A stretch of DNA of 59,187 bases from Acetobacteraceae bacterium (GCA_025354865.1 JANXMB010000149.1:1-59187), one strand, 5' to 3'; positions 16,412-25,620 are shown, counted from the first letter of the stretch. Program-made: numbers and translations. Notes: generated by a model from the letters alone, not told the origin.

Positions 16412-17365
16412 ATGAACGCACCCTCCGCCTCCAATCCTGTGTTGCAGCGCTGGTTGACCGGGCCTCGGTTCGCCGGCCTGCCCATGCGTGCCGCCGACCA
16501 CCCACCGCCGAAGCTGTCGTTCGAGTTCTTTCCACCGCGCACCGACGAGTTGGAAAAGCAGCTTTGGGCCTGTATCGAACGGCTGGCGCCCCTCGCGCCC
16601 CGCTTCGTATCCGTCACATACGGCGCCGGCGGCAGCACCCAGGCCCGCACCCATGCCACCGTCGCCCGCCTGGCGCGGGAAACCGCGCTGATCCCAGCCG
16701 CCCACCTCACCTGCGTCGGCGCCACGCGGGAGGAAGTGGACGACGTTGCTCGGCAATACTGGGCCGCCGGCGTGCGCCATATCGTCGCCCTCCGTGGCGA
16801 TCCCGCCCCGGGCACGACATACACACCGCATCCCGGCGGTTATGCGTTCGCTGCCGATCTGGTGGCCGGTTTGCGCAGGGTCGCCGATTTCGAAATCTCG
16901 GTCGCGGCGTACCCCGAAACCCACCCCTCCGCGCTCGGCCCCGAAGCCGACCTCGACAATTTGAAGCGGAAGCTGGACGCCGGGGCAACACGAGCGATCA
17001 CGCAGTTCTTCTTCGATACCGATACTTATTTGCGGTTTCTCGAACGCTGCCTCGCCGCCGGGATCGAAGCGCCGATCGTGCCCGGAATCCTGCCGGTGTC
17101 GAATTACACCCAAGCCGTGCGCATTTCCGGCATGTGCGGCACCAGCGTGCCGGATTGGATGGGACATCTGTTCGAAGGCGTGGAAAGCGATCCCGAAACA
17201 CGCCGCATGATCGCGATGGTCGTCGCCGCCGAGCAGGTGCGGCTGTTGCAGGCGAACGGGGTGGATGAGTTCCATATCTATACGCTGAACCGCCCCGACC
17301 TGACCTATGCGATCGCCCATGTCCTGGGGGTCCGCCCGGGCCAGCCGGCGCCGGACCAACAATAA
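16412..17365 (+). CDS. metF: 5,10-methylenetetrahydrofolate reductase
   Basis: This FAD enzyme reduces methylene-THF to methyl-THF for methionine synthesis. It has 317 residues from ATG 16412, with GGAG just upstream; a longer start at 16367 adds a non-conserved extension. Visible family motifs are KLSFEFFPPRT, FVSVTYGAGGS (folate/FAD area), HLTCVG, IVALRGDP, the flavin-binding AAYPETHP, and ITQFFFDTD. The C-terminal FHIYTLNR is typical. It stands alone, divergent from mlaA and followed by a perfect hairpin. I saw no obvious SAM or SAH riboswitch upstream. Confidence 0.92.
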   Translation: MNAPSASNPVLQRWLTGPRFAGLPMRAADHPPPKLSFEFFPPRTDELEKQLWACIERLAPLAPRFVSVTYGAGGSTQARTHATVARLARETALIPAAHLTCVGATREEVDDVARQYWAAGVRHIVALRGDPAPGTTYTPHPGGYAFAADLVAGLRRVADFEISVAAYPETHPSALGPEADLDNLKRKLDAGATRAITQFFFDTDTYLRFLERCLAAGIEAPIVPGILPVSNYTQAVRISGMCGTSVPDWMGHLFEGVESDPETRRMIAMVVAAEQVRLLQANGVDEFHIYTLNRPDLTYAIAHVLGVRPGQPAPDQQ

Positions 17366-17374
17366 CGGCGGCTG

Positions 17375-17397
17375 CCTGCGCAAGCGCCGTGCGCAGG
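17375..17397 (+). terminator. Perfect hairpin after metF
   Basis: CCTGCGCA (17375-17382) and TGCGCAGG (17390-17397) pair perfectly around a seven-base loop, nine bases after the metF stop. No T-tract follows, so termination may depend on Rho, or the hairpin may protect the 3' end. Confidence 0.55.
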
Positions 17398-17456
17398 TTA
17401 CAGGATTGGCGTCGTTCGCATGATGTTCTATAGTACGGACTGACGGAGTCCTCCCC

Positions 17457-19646
17457 ATGTCCGACTATTTGGCCCGCCTGAACCCCGAACAGCGCGCTGC
17501 GGTGGAAACCGTGGATGGGCCGCTGCTGGTGCTCGCGGGTGCCGGCACCGGCAAAACACGGGTCCTGACCACCCGTTTCGCCCATATCCTGCTGACCAAC
17601 CGCGCCTTTCCGAACCAGGTTCTGGCCGTCACCTTCACCAACAAGGCGGCCAAGGAAATGCGCGAGCGTGTCGGCGCCCTCCTCGGCCAACCCGCCGAGG
17701 GTCTTTGGCTCGGCACATTCCACGCACTCTGCGCCCGGATGCTGCGGCGCCACGCCGAACATGTCGGATTGCAATCGAACTTCAGCATTCTGGATACCGA
17801 CGATCAGTTGCGGGTACTGAAACAGTTGATGGAGGCAGAGCGGATCGACACCAAGCGCTGGGCGCCGCCGGCCTTGATGTCGATTATCCAGCGCTGGAAG
17901 GATCGCGGCCTGACGCCGGCCCGCATCGGTCCGGCCGACGAAACCGACTTCTTGGATGGCCGAGCGAAGGCGTTTTACGCGGCCTATCAGGCACGGTTGC
18001 AAACGTTGAACGCTGCGGATTTCGGCGATCTGCTGCTGCACATGACGGAAATCCTGCGCACCCAGCCCGACGTGCTGGCCCAATATCACCGCATGTTCCG
18101 GTACATCCTGGTGGACGAGTATCAGGACACCAACGTCGTACAATACCTATGGCTGCGTCTGCTGGCCCAAAGCCGGCAGAACATTTGTTGCGTCGGCGAC
18201 GACGACCAGTCGATCTATTCCTGGCGCGGGGCCGAGGTCGAAAATATCCTCCGCTTCGAAAAGGATTTCGAGGGCGCGAAAATCGTCCGTCTGGAATCGA
18301 ACTACCGTTCCACCGCCGCCATCCTCGCCGCCGCATCGGGCTTGATCGCGCATAACGAGGGACGCCTGGGCAAGACCTTGCGACCCGGCCGCGCCGACGC
18401 GCAGGGCGGGGAAAAGGTAACAATTGTCGGGGTTTGGGACTCCGACGAAGAAGCCCGCATGGTCGGCACCCGGATCGAATCCATGCGCCGCGACGGCGAA
18501 TCCCTCAGTGAGATGGCGGTGCTGGTGCGCGCCGGATTCCAGACCCGATCGTTCGAAGAACGCCTGATTACGCTGGGCATCCCCTACCGCGTGGTCGGCG
18601 GCCTGCGCTTTTACGAACGGCAGGAAATTCGCGACGCCATCGCCTATATGCGCGCCACCGTGCAACCGTCCGACGATCTCGCGTTCGAGCGGATTGTGAA
18701 CATCCCCCGCCGTGGCGTCGGCGACACCGCCTTACGCGGCATGCACGAACTTGCGCGGGCACAGAGCATTCCATTGTCTGCCGCCGCCGCCCGACTGGTC
18801 GAAACCGGCGGATTCCGCGGCAAGGTCAAGGAGACGATGGCCCAATTGCTGCGCCAATTCATGGGCTGGCGGGAGCAGCTCGACAAAGCAGGCCATGTCG
18901 TCACCGTCGCCGCGATGCTGGACGAGAGCGGCTACACCGAGATGTGGAAGCAGGATAAATCGCCGGAAGCGCCTGGCCGTCTGGAAAACCTGAAGGAACT
19001 GGTGCGCGCTTTGGCCGATTTCGAAACCCTCGGCGGGTTTTTGGAACATGTTTCCCTGGTCATGGAAAACGAGGAAAACGCCGAGGACGCCAAAGTCAGC
19101 CTGATGACCTTGCACGGCGCCAAAGGCCTGGAATTCGACAACGTCTTTTTGCCCGGTTGGGAAGAAGGGGTGTTCCCCAATCAACGCTCGCTGGACGAAA
19201 GCGGCGGCAAGGGGTTGGAGGAAGAACGCCGCCTCGCTTACGTCGGGCTGACCCGCGCCCGAAAGCGGGCGATCGTGAGCCACGCAGAAAACCGGCGCAT
19301 CTACGCGAACTGGCAATCCTCGATCCCCAGCCGCTTCCTGGCCGAATTGCCGGCGGAACACGTCGCGCTGGCCGGGTCCGCCAGCATGGCCCGCGATGCT
19401 CGGATCGCCGCCGCACCGTCGTTCGGCAGCCAATTCCCCACGATCGCCCGCCGCCCGAAGACCATCGAGGCCTGGGAACAACCGGCACGCGCGGCGCGGG
19501 AGGCAGCGATGCCCGTGGGCAGCCGCATCTTCCATCAAAAATTCGGGTACGGAACGGTGAAGAACGTGGACGAGGACAAGCTGGATATCGCCTTCGACAA
19601 GGCCGGCGACAAACGCCTGCTCGATCGCTTCGTGGAGCCCGCGTAA
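17457..19646 (+). CDS. uvrD: UvrD/PcrA-type superfamily 1A DNA helicase
   Basis: This 3'-to-5' helicase acts in repair and replication. Its 729 residues match the family. The order of motifs is complete: Q-motif LNPEQRAAV, Walker A AGAGTGKT (27-34), FTNKAAKEM (Ia), DEYQDTN (II, D220-E221), DDDQSIYSWRGA (III), LESNYRS, LMTLHGAKGLEFDNVFLPG (V) and EERRLAYVGLTRA (VI). The C-terminal GSRIFHQKFGYGTV...D.LDIAFDKAGDKRL is the small Tudor-like RNA-polymerase-interaction domain of PcrA/UvrD. It overlaps the following methyltransferase gene by one base, so the two are probably co-expressed. Confidence 0.95.
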   Translation: MSDYLARLNPEQRAAVETVDGPLLVLAGAGTGKTRVLTTRFAHILLTNRAFPNQVLAVTFTNKAAKEMRERVGALLGQPAEGLWLGTFHALCARMLRRHAEHVGLQSNFSILDTDDQLRVLKQLMEAERIDTKRWAPPALMSIIQRWKDRGLTPARIGPADETDFLDGRAKAFYAAYQARLQTLNAADFGDLLLHMTEILRTQPDVLAQYHRMFRYILVDEYQDTNVVQYLWLRLLAQSRQNICCVGDDDQSIYSWRGAEVENILRFEKDFEGAKIVRLESNYRSTAAILAAASGLIAHNEGRLGKTLRPGRADAQGGEKVTIVGVWDSDEEARMVGTRIESMRRDGESLSEMAVLVRAGFQTRSFEERLITLGIPYRVVGGLRFYERQEIRDAIAYMRATVQPSDDLAFERIVNIPRRGVGDTALRGMHELARAQSIPLSAAAARLVETGGFRGKVKETMAQLLRQFMGWREQLDKAGHVVTVAAMLDESGYTEMWKQDKSPEAPGRLENLKELVRALADFETLGGFLEHVSLVMENEENAEDAKVSLMTLHGAKGLEFDNVFLPGWEEGVFPNQRSLDESGGKGLEEERRLAYVGLTRARKRAIVSHAENRRIYANWQSSIPSRFLAELPAEHVALAGSASMARDARIAAAPSFGSQFPTIARRPKTIEAWEQPARAAREAAMPVGSRIFHQKFGYGTVKNVDEDKLDIAFDKAGDKRLLDRFVEPA

Positions 19647-20533
19647 TGGCTCGGCGTCACGCAACCCCGCTGGAAACCGTGTCCGTCACGGTCCCGGAAG
19701 ACGCGCTGGAAGCGTACGAAGCCGCACTCGACAGCACATGCGACACGGTCGGATTCTTCCGCGATGTCGCCACCGGCGATTGGCGAGTGGAAGGGGTGAA
19801 GCCCGTCAACACCAACGAGTCGGAATTGACCGCCGCTTTGCTGCTGGCCGCCTTCGTCACCGGCGTCACGGTCCCCTTGGAACGCAAATCGACCGAGGCG
19901 GAAGGCTGGCTCGCCCGCACCTATGCATCGTTTCCCGAACAACCCATCGGCAAGCGTTTCGCCGTGCGCGGCACGCATCTGACCGGAAAACCGACCTCCG
20001 GCCGAGTCACGTTGACCTTGGACGCCGGGTTGGCGTTCGGATCGGGCGAACACGGATCGACCCGCGGCTGCCTTGTCGCGCTGGAAACCGTCGCTCGGCG
20101 GCGACCGCGCCGTATCCTCGACCTCGGGACCGGGTCCGGCATTCTTGCCATCGCTGCGGCCAAGCTGCTGCGACGGCCGGTACTGGGTTCGGATATCGAA
20201 CCCTGGTCGGTCAAGGTCGCCCGGCGCAACGCCATTCAGAACGGGGTCGGCCGTCTGGTCCACGCCAAACTAGCCGACGGGTGGCATCATCCGACGGTAC
20301 GAGGCGGGGCGCCGTACGATTTGGTGTTCGGAAATATCCTCGCTCGCCCGCTTTGCGGCATGGCGAAGGATTTATCCGTGCATCTGGCACCCGGCGGCAC
20401 CGCAATCCTGGCGGGGCTTTTGGGTACCCAGGTGCGCATGGTTCTGGCGGCGCATCGCCGGCGGGGTCTGGTCCTGGAGCGTACGCTGCCCCAGGGACCA
20501 TGGACCACGCTGGTCGTGCGAAAGCGAGCCTGA
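19646..20533 (+). CDS. prmA: Ribosomal protein L11 methyltransferase-like protein
   Basis: PrmA methylates lysines and the N-terminus of ribosomal protein L11. The 295-residue protein starts at ATG 19646 within the uvrD stop (TAATG). The N-terminal half has the ferredoxin-like L11-recognition domain. The linker motif LDAGLAFGSGEHGSTRGCL closely matches the family (AFGTG.H.TT..CL). SAM motif I is LDLGTGSGI (158-166), and FGNILARPL replaces the N-I-L-A substrate motif as expected of PrmA. It is convergent with the DUF1127 gene, 11 bases away. Confidence 0.88.
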   Translation: MARRHATPLETVSVTVPEDALEAYEAALDSTCDTVGFFRDVATGDWRVEGVKPVNTNESELTAALLLAAFVTGVTVPLERKSTEAEGWLARTYASFPEQPIGKRFAVRGTHLTGKPTSGRVTLTLDAGLAFGSGEHGSTRGCLVALETVARRRPRRILDLGTGSGILAIAAAKLLRRPVLGSDIEPWSVKVARRNAIQNGVGRLVHAKLADGWHHPTVRGGAPYDLVFGNILARPLCGMAKDLSVHLAPGGTAILAGLLGTQVRMVLAAHRRRGLVLERTLPQGPWTTLVVRKRA

Positions 20534-20544
20534 ACCCTTGTCGA

Positions 20545-20850
20545 TCAGCGGCCGCCGCGCGCCCGCAGGTCGGCGTTCGCGGCATCGTCGAACATGCGGA
20601 CGAAATCGCCGCGGTTCAAACCGACGTCCATCAGTTCGCGTTCGGTCATCAGCGACAATTCGCCCAATGCACGGCGTTGCGCGCTCCAGGTGCGGAATGC
20701 CGCGACACGGCGGGCAAGCCATTCGGCAAAGCCGCCGGAAGGCAGGGCCTGCACCGTATCGGCGCGATTCTGATCTTCCAGGCTGGTGTCGATATAGCTC
20801 AGGCTGGGCAGCGAGAACGAGAAGTGGTTATCAGCGGTTGAGGTGCTCAT
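20545..20850 (-). CDS. DUF1127 small protein
   Basis: A 101-residue protein with a C-terminal DUF1127 domain. The motif RRALGELSLMTERELMDVGL (about 59-78), followed by NRGDF, is the signature helix-turn-helix-like segment rich in Arg and Leu. The N-terminal half is not conserved. In alphaproteobacteria such proteins modulate RNA turnover or phosphate and stress responses, but function is known for only a few. The ATG at 20850 has GAGAGA upstream. It is divergent from the aminopeptidase gene. Confidence 0.85.
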   Translation of the reverse strand: MSTSTADNHFSFSLPSLSYIDTSLEDQNRADTVQALPSGGFAEWLARRVAAFRTWSAQRRALGELSLMTERELMDVGLNRGDFVRMFDDAANADLRARGGR

Positions 20851-20995
20851 GGCTCTCTCTCCTTCGGCCCGGGTTCCAACGCGGCGTCGTCATGGCGTAG
20901 CGCACTCGGGCTTTGGTGCGCTGCAACATAAGCACTGGATGCCCGAGCGATGAGCGCGGATTTGCGCGCCCAGCCGTGCGGAATCTGCATAGATG

Positions 20996-21011
20996 TTTGT
21001 ATGCATACAAA
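20996..21011. promoter_or_regulatory. 16-base perfect palindrome (GntR-like operator)
   Basis: TTTGTATGCATACAAA is a perfect palindrome centred 19 bases before the aminopeptidase start. Its TTGTATGCATACAA core has the form of operators bound by FCD-type GntR regulators. It overlaps the expected transcript start or leader. No GntR gene is in the window. Confidence 0.55.
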
Positions 21012-21022
21012 AAGGGGCTCGC

Positions 21023-22789
21023 ATGAACACCGACCGGTTGACAGCATTGCGCGCGGAACTCGTCCGCCAGGGCTTGGATGGGTTCGTCGTCCCCCGAGCG
21101 GATGAGCATCTGGGGGAATACGTGCCGCCATCGGCGGAGCGGCTGTCCTGGTTGACCGGCTTCACCGGCAGCGCCGGCCTCGCCATCGTGCTCGCCGACA
21201 AAGCGGCGGTGTTCACCGACGGGCGCTATAGTCTGCAACTCGTGGCGCAGACCGACGCCACGCAATGGGAGCAGCTGCATCTGACCGAGCAGCCGCCGCA
21301 CGCATGGGTGGCGGCGCATACGACGCCCGGCGCCAAAATCGGCTACGACCCCATGCTTTTCGCCGAGGAAGCGCTCGGGCGCTACACCGAAGCCGGACTG
21401 ACCGTGCAGGCGGTCGCGCATAATCCGGTGGACGCCATCTGGACCGATCGACCCGCACCGCCGATCGGGCCGGCCTTGCCGCACGACCTGTCCTATGCCG
21501 GCAAAACCGCCGATGAAAAACGGGCCGAAATCGCGAAAATCCTGCAGGAGGCGAAGCAGGACGCCGCAGTGGTGACCGACCCGGCCTCGGTCGCATGGCT
21601 GCTGAACATCCGGGGCGGCGACGTGCCGTTCACGCCCTTTGCCCTCGGTTTCGCACTGATCCATGCCGATGGCGGCGCGGAATTGTTCATGGATCCGGCG
21701 AAATTGCCGGAATCGACACGCGCCTGGCTGGGCAACACCGTGTCCGTCGCCCCGCGCGATGCTCTGGCCCCGGCCCTCGCGCGGCTGACCGGCAAGACCG
21801 TCCGGGTCGATCCGGCCGGCTCCCCAATCTGGTTCGCCCAGCAACTGCGTGTGGCCGGGGCCAAAATCGTCGGTGGCCCCGATCCCTGCCTGCTGCCGAA
21901 AGCCCGCAAGAACCCCACCGAACAGCAGGGTATGCGCAACGCCCATGCACGCGATGCCGTCGCGGTCTGCCGTTTCCTGCATTGGGTCGCCGAGCAGGGG
22001 ACGCAAGCGACGGAAATGGCGGCGGCGGAGCGGTTGCTGGCGTTCAGGCAGGCCGTCCCCCTGTTCCGAGGCGAAAGCTTCCCCGCGATTTCCGGCGCCG
22101 GGGAGCATGGGGCCATCATCCACTATCGCGTCACCCAAGAGACCGACCGCCCCATTCGCCCGAACGAGGTCTACCTGATCGACTCCGGCGGCCAGTATAC
22201 GGACGGCACCACCGACATCACCCGCACGGTCTGGACCGGCCCCGGTCCCGCCCCCGCAGACATACGTGCTCGGGTTACCGCCGTGATGAAAGGGCATATC
22301 GCCATCGCCTCCGCCGTGTTCCCGCAAGGCGTCGGCGGGGCGCATATCGACGGTTTCGCCCGCCGCGCGCTTTGGGCGATGGGCCTGGACTACGATCACG
22401 GCACCGGGCACGGGGTCGGGTCCTATTTGTCCGTCCACGAAGGGCCGGTCAGTATCTCCCGCCTTGCTCGGCCGGTCGCGATCGCCGAGGGCATGGTCCT
22501 GTCCAACGAACCCGGCTTCTATTTGCCCGACGGTTACGGCATCCGGCTGGAAAACCTTCTGCTGGTGCGCGACGCCGCTTTCCCCAACGCCCGCAAACCG
22601 TTCCTGCGGTTCGAGACACTGACCCTCGCCCCGTTCGATACGCAACTGCTCGATGCCACGCTGCTCGACTTCTGGGAAATCGACTGGCTGAACGCCTACC
22701 ACGCCCGCGTGCTGGCCGAGATCAGCCCCCATGTGCCGCTGGAGACGCTGGCCTGGTTGACCCTCGCCTGCCGGGCCATCGCCCGATGA
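21023..22789 (+). CDS. Xaa-Pro aminopeptidase (M24B family)
   Basis: A metallopeptidase that removes an N-terminal residue before proline. It has 588 residues from ATG 21023 (AAGGGG upstream), matching the three-domain long form of aminopeptidase P. There are two creatinase-like N-terminal domains (about 1-310) and a C-terminal pita-bread catalytic domain. Metal ligands are visible as DSGGQYTDGTTD (two Asp), GTGHGVGS (His), LSNEPGFY (Glu) and IRLENLLLV (Glu). Cytoplasmic, with no signal sequence. The MBL gene overlaps its stop by four bases. The upstream palindrome suggests repression by a GntR-type protein. Confidence 0.9.
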   Translation: MNTDRLTALRAELVRQGLDGFVVPRADEHLGEYVPPSAERLSWLTGFTGSAGLAIVLADKAAVFTDGRYSLQLVAQTDATQWEQLHLTEQPPHAWVAAHTTPGAKIGYDPMLFAEEALGRYTEAGLTVQAVAHNPVDAIWTDRPAPPIGPALPHDLSYAGKTADEKRAEIAKILQEAKQDAAVVTDPASVAWLLNIRGGDVPFTPFALGFALIHADGGAELFMDPAKLPESTRAWLGNTVSVAPRDALAPALARLTGKTVRVDPAGSPIWFAQQLRVAGAKIVGGPDPCLLPKARKNPTEQQGMRNAHARDAVAVCRFLHWVAEQGTQATEMAAAERLLAFRQAVPLFRGESFPAISGAGEHGAIIHYRVTQETDRPIRPNEVYLIDSGGQYTDGTTDITRTVWTGPGPAPADIRARVTAVMKGHIAIASAVFPQGVGGAHIDGFARRALWAMGLDYDHGTGHGVGSYLSVHEGPVSISRLARPVAIAEGMVLSNEPGFYLPDGYGIRLENLLLVRDAAFPNARKPFLRFETLTLAPFDTQLLDATLLDFWEIDWLNAYHARVLAEISPHVPLETLAWLTLACRAIAR

Positions 22790-23589
22790 TCCACCGCTTC
22801 GCGGTCGGCACGATGCAAGCGACGATCCTGTCCGACGGGCCGCTGCTACTGCCCGCCGCGTCGGACATTTTCGACGGCCTTCCACCGGCTGCGGGCCAGA
22901 GCGCAACCCGCACGACGATCGAACAGAATTGCCTGCTGCTGGAGATCGGCGGGCGGAAAATCCTGTTCGACAACGGCCTGGGCTCCCAAAAGCTTTATGG
23001 GCCGGATAGCGGCCGGTTGCCGGCGAGTTTGGCAGAAGCCGGCATCGCCCCAACCGATATCGACGCCCTGGTGCTGACCCACGGGCATTGCGACCACTGT
23101 TGGGGGACCATGGCAGACGACGGCACGCCACAATTTCCCAATGCCACGATCTATATGGCGGAAGCGGAACTGGCATACTGGGAGTCGGATCCACCTGCGG
23201 AACGGGACGAACCCAGCCTCGCCGGGGTTGCCCGTCATCTGCTGCCGCTGCGTGATCGGATTGTGTTTGTGCGCGACGGCGCGACGTTCCTGCCGGGGGT
23301 TCAGGCATGGCTCACCCCTGGCCACACGCCCGGGCATATGGCCTTTTTATTCGAGGGCAACTGGTGCCTGACCGGGGATGTCGCCTTCCACGATCCGCTG
23401 TCCTTCGCCTTCCCCGACGCACGCAGCGCCTTCGATACCGATCCGCTGCAAGGGGTCGAAACACGCAGGCGCGTGCTGGCCCGCCTCGCCGACGCGGAAA
23501 CCACGATCGTCGGTTATCACCAACCCTGGCCCGGCCTGGGACGGATCGTACGGCACGGCGGGTCCTTTCGGTTTCTGGCCGGGGCGTGA
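22786..23589 (+). CDS. MBL-fold metallo-hydrolase
   Basis: A 267-residue metallo-beta-lactamase-fold hydrolase coupled to the aminopeptidase gene by an ATGA overlap. The zinc motif HGHCDH (H99, H101, D103, H104) is intact. Further ligands are in LTPGHTPGH (His), LTGDVAFHD (Asp) and the late VGYHQPWPGLG (His). Pattern and size fit the broad group with lactonases and thiol hydrolases (similar to quorum-quenching lactonase relatives), but the substrate is not evident. No signal peptide. Confidence 0.85.
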   Translation: MIHRFAVGTMQATILSDGPLLLPAASDIFDGLPPAAGQSATRTTIEQNCLLLEIGGRKILFDNGLGSQKLYGPDSGRLPASLAEAGIAPTDIDALVLTHGHCDHCWGTMADDGTPQFPNATIYMAEAELAYWESDPPAERDEPSLAGVARHLLPLRDRIVFVRDGATFLPGVQAWLTPGHTPGHMAFLFEGNWCLTGDVAFHDPLSFAFPDARSAFDTDPLQGVETRRRVLARLADAETTIVGYHQPWPGLGRIVRHGGSFRFLAGA

Positions 23590-23641
23590 CTCCCAGCCGA
23601 CCGGGGCCGTATAAAAGCGGCCAATTCAAAAAGGACCTGCC

Positions 23642-24838
23642 ATGCCCGGCCCGCTGCACGGCTACCGGATTGTCGATCTGACTTCCATGATCTCGGGCCC
23701 GTTGGCGACGATGATCCTGGCCGACCAGGGCGCGGACGTCATCAAAGTCGAAAATCCCGACGGCGGCGATCACACGCGCTTGGCCAACAATCGGCGCAAC
23801 GGATTTTCGGCCTCGTTTCTCAATAATAACCGGAACAAGCGCTCCCTGGCGTTGGATCTGAAAGACCCCAAGGCCAAAGACGTGCTGCTGCGGCTGGTCG
23901 CGACGGCCGATGTCTTCGTGCAGAATTTCCGCCCAGGGGTAGCCGAGCGGATGGGCTTCGGCGAGGACGCTCTGCGCGCGGTCAAACCCGACCTTATCTA
24001 TGTCTCGATCAGCGGTTTCAGCGAAAATGGCCCCTTCGCCGGAAAGCCGGTCTACGACCCCCTGGTCCAAGCCATGTCCGGACTCGCGACGATTCAAGCT
24101 GGTTCGGATACCGAGCGCCCGCGCCTTGTGCGTACCATCGTGCCCGACAAGCTCACCGCGATTTCGGCTGCCCAGGCGATTACCGCCGCCTTGCTGGCCC
24201 GCGCCCGCTCGGGACAAGGCCAGCATGTGCGGATTTCGATGCTGGAGGCGGTGGTCGCCTTCCTATTCGCCTCCGACATGGGCAGCCAGACGTTCGTCGG
24301 CGGCGAATTCCCGCAGCAGGAAGCCGCCAGCTTCATCGATCTGATTTACGAGACCAGCACGACATACATCAGCGCTGCGGTGCAATCGAACAAGGAATGG
24401 GTGGCGCTGACCCGTGCTTTGGATAAGCCGGCGTGGCTGGACGACCCGCGCTTCAAGACGCCGGCCTTACGGCAGCGGAATATCGACGCTCGGTTGACCA
24501 TGACGCAGGCGGTGCTGTTGACGCGCACCGCCGATCATTGGCTGGACCGCCTGACGACCGAGGGCGTCCCCTGCGCGCCCGTCCTGACCCGCAGCGAGAT
24601 GATCCGCCATCCGCAGATCGAGGCAACTGGGATCGTGATCGAAACCGAGCATGAAACGGCTGGGCGCATCCGCGGGGCGCGCCCGGCGGCACGGTTTTCG
24701 GCGACCCCGACGGCGCTGCGGCGGGGCGGACCGGCGTTGGGGGAACACACAGACTCGATTTTGGCGGAATTGGGCTACGGCGCTGCGGAAATCGCCGTTT
24801 TGGGGGCGGTTGATTCGGCGGTGGCATCCGATGTCTAG
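23642..24838 (+). CDS. Family III CoA-transferase (CaiB/BaiF)
   Basis: It transfers CoA between carboxylic acids through an aspartyl-CoA intermediate. It has 398 residues, the normal monomer length for the interlocked dimer. Motifs: GYRIVDLTSMISGPLATMIL, LADQGADVIKVENP, NRNKRSLALDLK, VQNFRPGVAERMG, YVSISGFSENGP, and VYDPLVQAMSG, whose Asp is the expected catalytic residue. The late GEHTDSIL is typical. It starts at ATG 23642 after AAAAAGGACCTGCC. Substrates are unknown. It stands between the MBL gene and the pilus operon and looks monocistronic. Confidence 0.87.
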   Translation: MPGPLHGYRIVDLTSMISGPLATMILADQGADVIKVENPDGGDHTRLANNRRNGFSASFLNNNRNKRSLALDLKDPKAKDVLLRLVATADVFVQNFRPGVAERMGFGEDALRAVKPDLIYVSISGFSENGPFAGKPVYDPLVQAMSGLATIQAGSDTERPRLVRTIVPDKLTAISAAQAITAALLARARSGQGQHVRISMLEAVVAFLFASDMGSQTFVGGEFPQQEAASFIDLIYETSTTYISAAVQSNKEWVALTRALDKPAWLDDPRFKTPALRQRNIDARLTMTQAVLLTRTADHWLDRLTTEGVPCAPVLTRSEMIRHPQIEATGIVIETEHETAGRIRGARPAARFSATPTALRRGGPALGEHTDSILAELGYGAAEIAVLGAVDSAVASDV

Positions 24839-25345
24839 TTTTCCAGACAAACTGACCGTGTCAATCCCGCCACAATCAGATCATTTCCCCTATAATTAGA
24901 CACAAAAACATATTTCTAAACGAACGACGCTTGACGGTCTCGGTTACCGGACTTACCAACGGTCAAATCGAGCCATTCGCAGGAGGACCGCAATTAAGGT
25001 GTTTTTCTCACCCTAAGGAACGATGTTATTCTTTATCGAGATCGTTTTATCGCAGTAGAGACGGCACGTTCGAAACGGATATTGCGTGCTCCGTCGCACC
25101 CTTTCGGGGGCTGTCCGCCTGCCTCGGCAAATAACGAGATTGTGAGCGACATTTCGGTGAAATCGGGCCGGCGTCATACCAATTCGCAAAATGCTTGGTG
25201 GCGTTGCATGCGTAATCGTACCATACACAGTGGATGCAACCGCTTCTGGCGCAGGGGGGTTGCGACAACAATATGCGCTCCAACCAGGTCGGCCACGCCG
25301 GTCACCTGCCTCGTTCGTTACAAGCACTCAAAGGGGATCGACAAA
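24839..25345. other. Long control region upstream of the Tad pilus operon
   Basis: This 507-base gap has AT-richer patches (24860-24925 and 25010-25070) in otherwise GC-rich DNA and no supportable gene. The frames at 24931-25134 and from 25082 into the pilin show no family features. TTGACG at 24931-24936 is a possible -35 element, though the matching -10 is poor. It probably contains the promoter and regulatory leader for the flp pilin. Confidence 0.5.
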
Positions 25346-25516
25346 ATGTTCGAATACATCAAGACCTGGGTTGCCCTGCAATCCGACCGCCGCGCGGTGA
25401 CTGCATTGGAATACGCGATGATCGCCGGCATCATCGTCGCCGTTATCGCCGTCGGCTTCGGCGTTCTTGCCACCGACATCTCCGCCAAGTTCAATTCGAT
25501 CGGCTTGGGCATCTAA
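25346..25516 (+). CDS. flp: Flp-type pilin
   Basis: This is the major subunit of the tight-adherence (Tad) pilus. The precursor is 56 residues from ATG 25346, with AAGGGGATCG upstream. A charged leader (about 1-17) is followed by VTALEYAMIAGIIVAVIAV, where E22 is the conserved +5 Glu and Y23 the Flp-specific Tyr. Cleavage is therefore expected after A17; most prepilins have Gly at that place, so Ala is a deviation. The hydrophobic helix covers about 25-45. It is the first gene of the pilus cluster and is separated from cpaA by 104 bases containing a hairpin. Confidence 0.9.
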   Translation: MFEYIKTWVALQSDRRAVTALEYAMIAGIIVAVIAVGFGVLATDISAKFNSIGLGI

Positions 25517-25537
25517 CGGCTGCAAAGCGTCGGCCAA

Positions 25538-25580
25538 GCGACGGCGGCAGAATTCGACGGCATCTAGCTGCCGTGTTCGC
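25538..25580 (+). terminator. Possible attenuator hairpin between flp and cpaA
   Basis: GCGA-x2-GGCGGCAG-like left arm (25538-25550) pairs with CTGCCG...TCGC (25568-25580) with small internal mismatches. No T-run follows. It could limit read-through so that pilin mRNA exceeds assembly-gene mRNA, or stabilise the pilin message. Confidence 0.3.
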
Positions 25581-25620
25581 CCTGTTCGCTAGGCGGCTGC
25601 TCGGCCGAACGAGGTATGCC

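Noticed and set aside
20831-23308. 825-codon minus-strand frame opposite the aminopeptidase gene
   Set aside because: Composition is Arg/Gly-rich as expected of an antisense frame, and the plus strand has intact M24 metal ligands.
24931-25134. 67-codon frame in the long leader before flp
   Set aside because: Low-complexity, no Shine-Dalgarno site and no similarity; more likely regulatory DNA.
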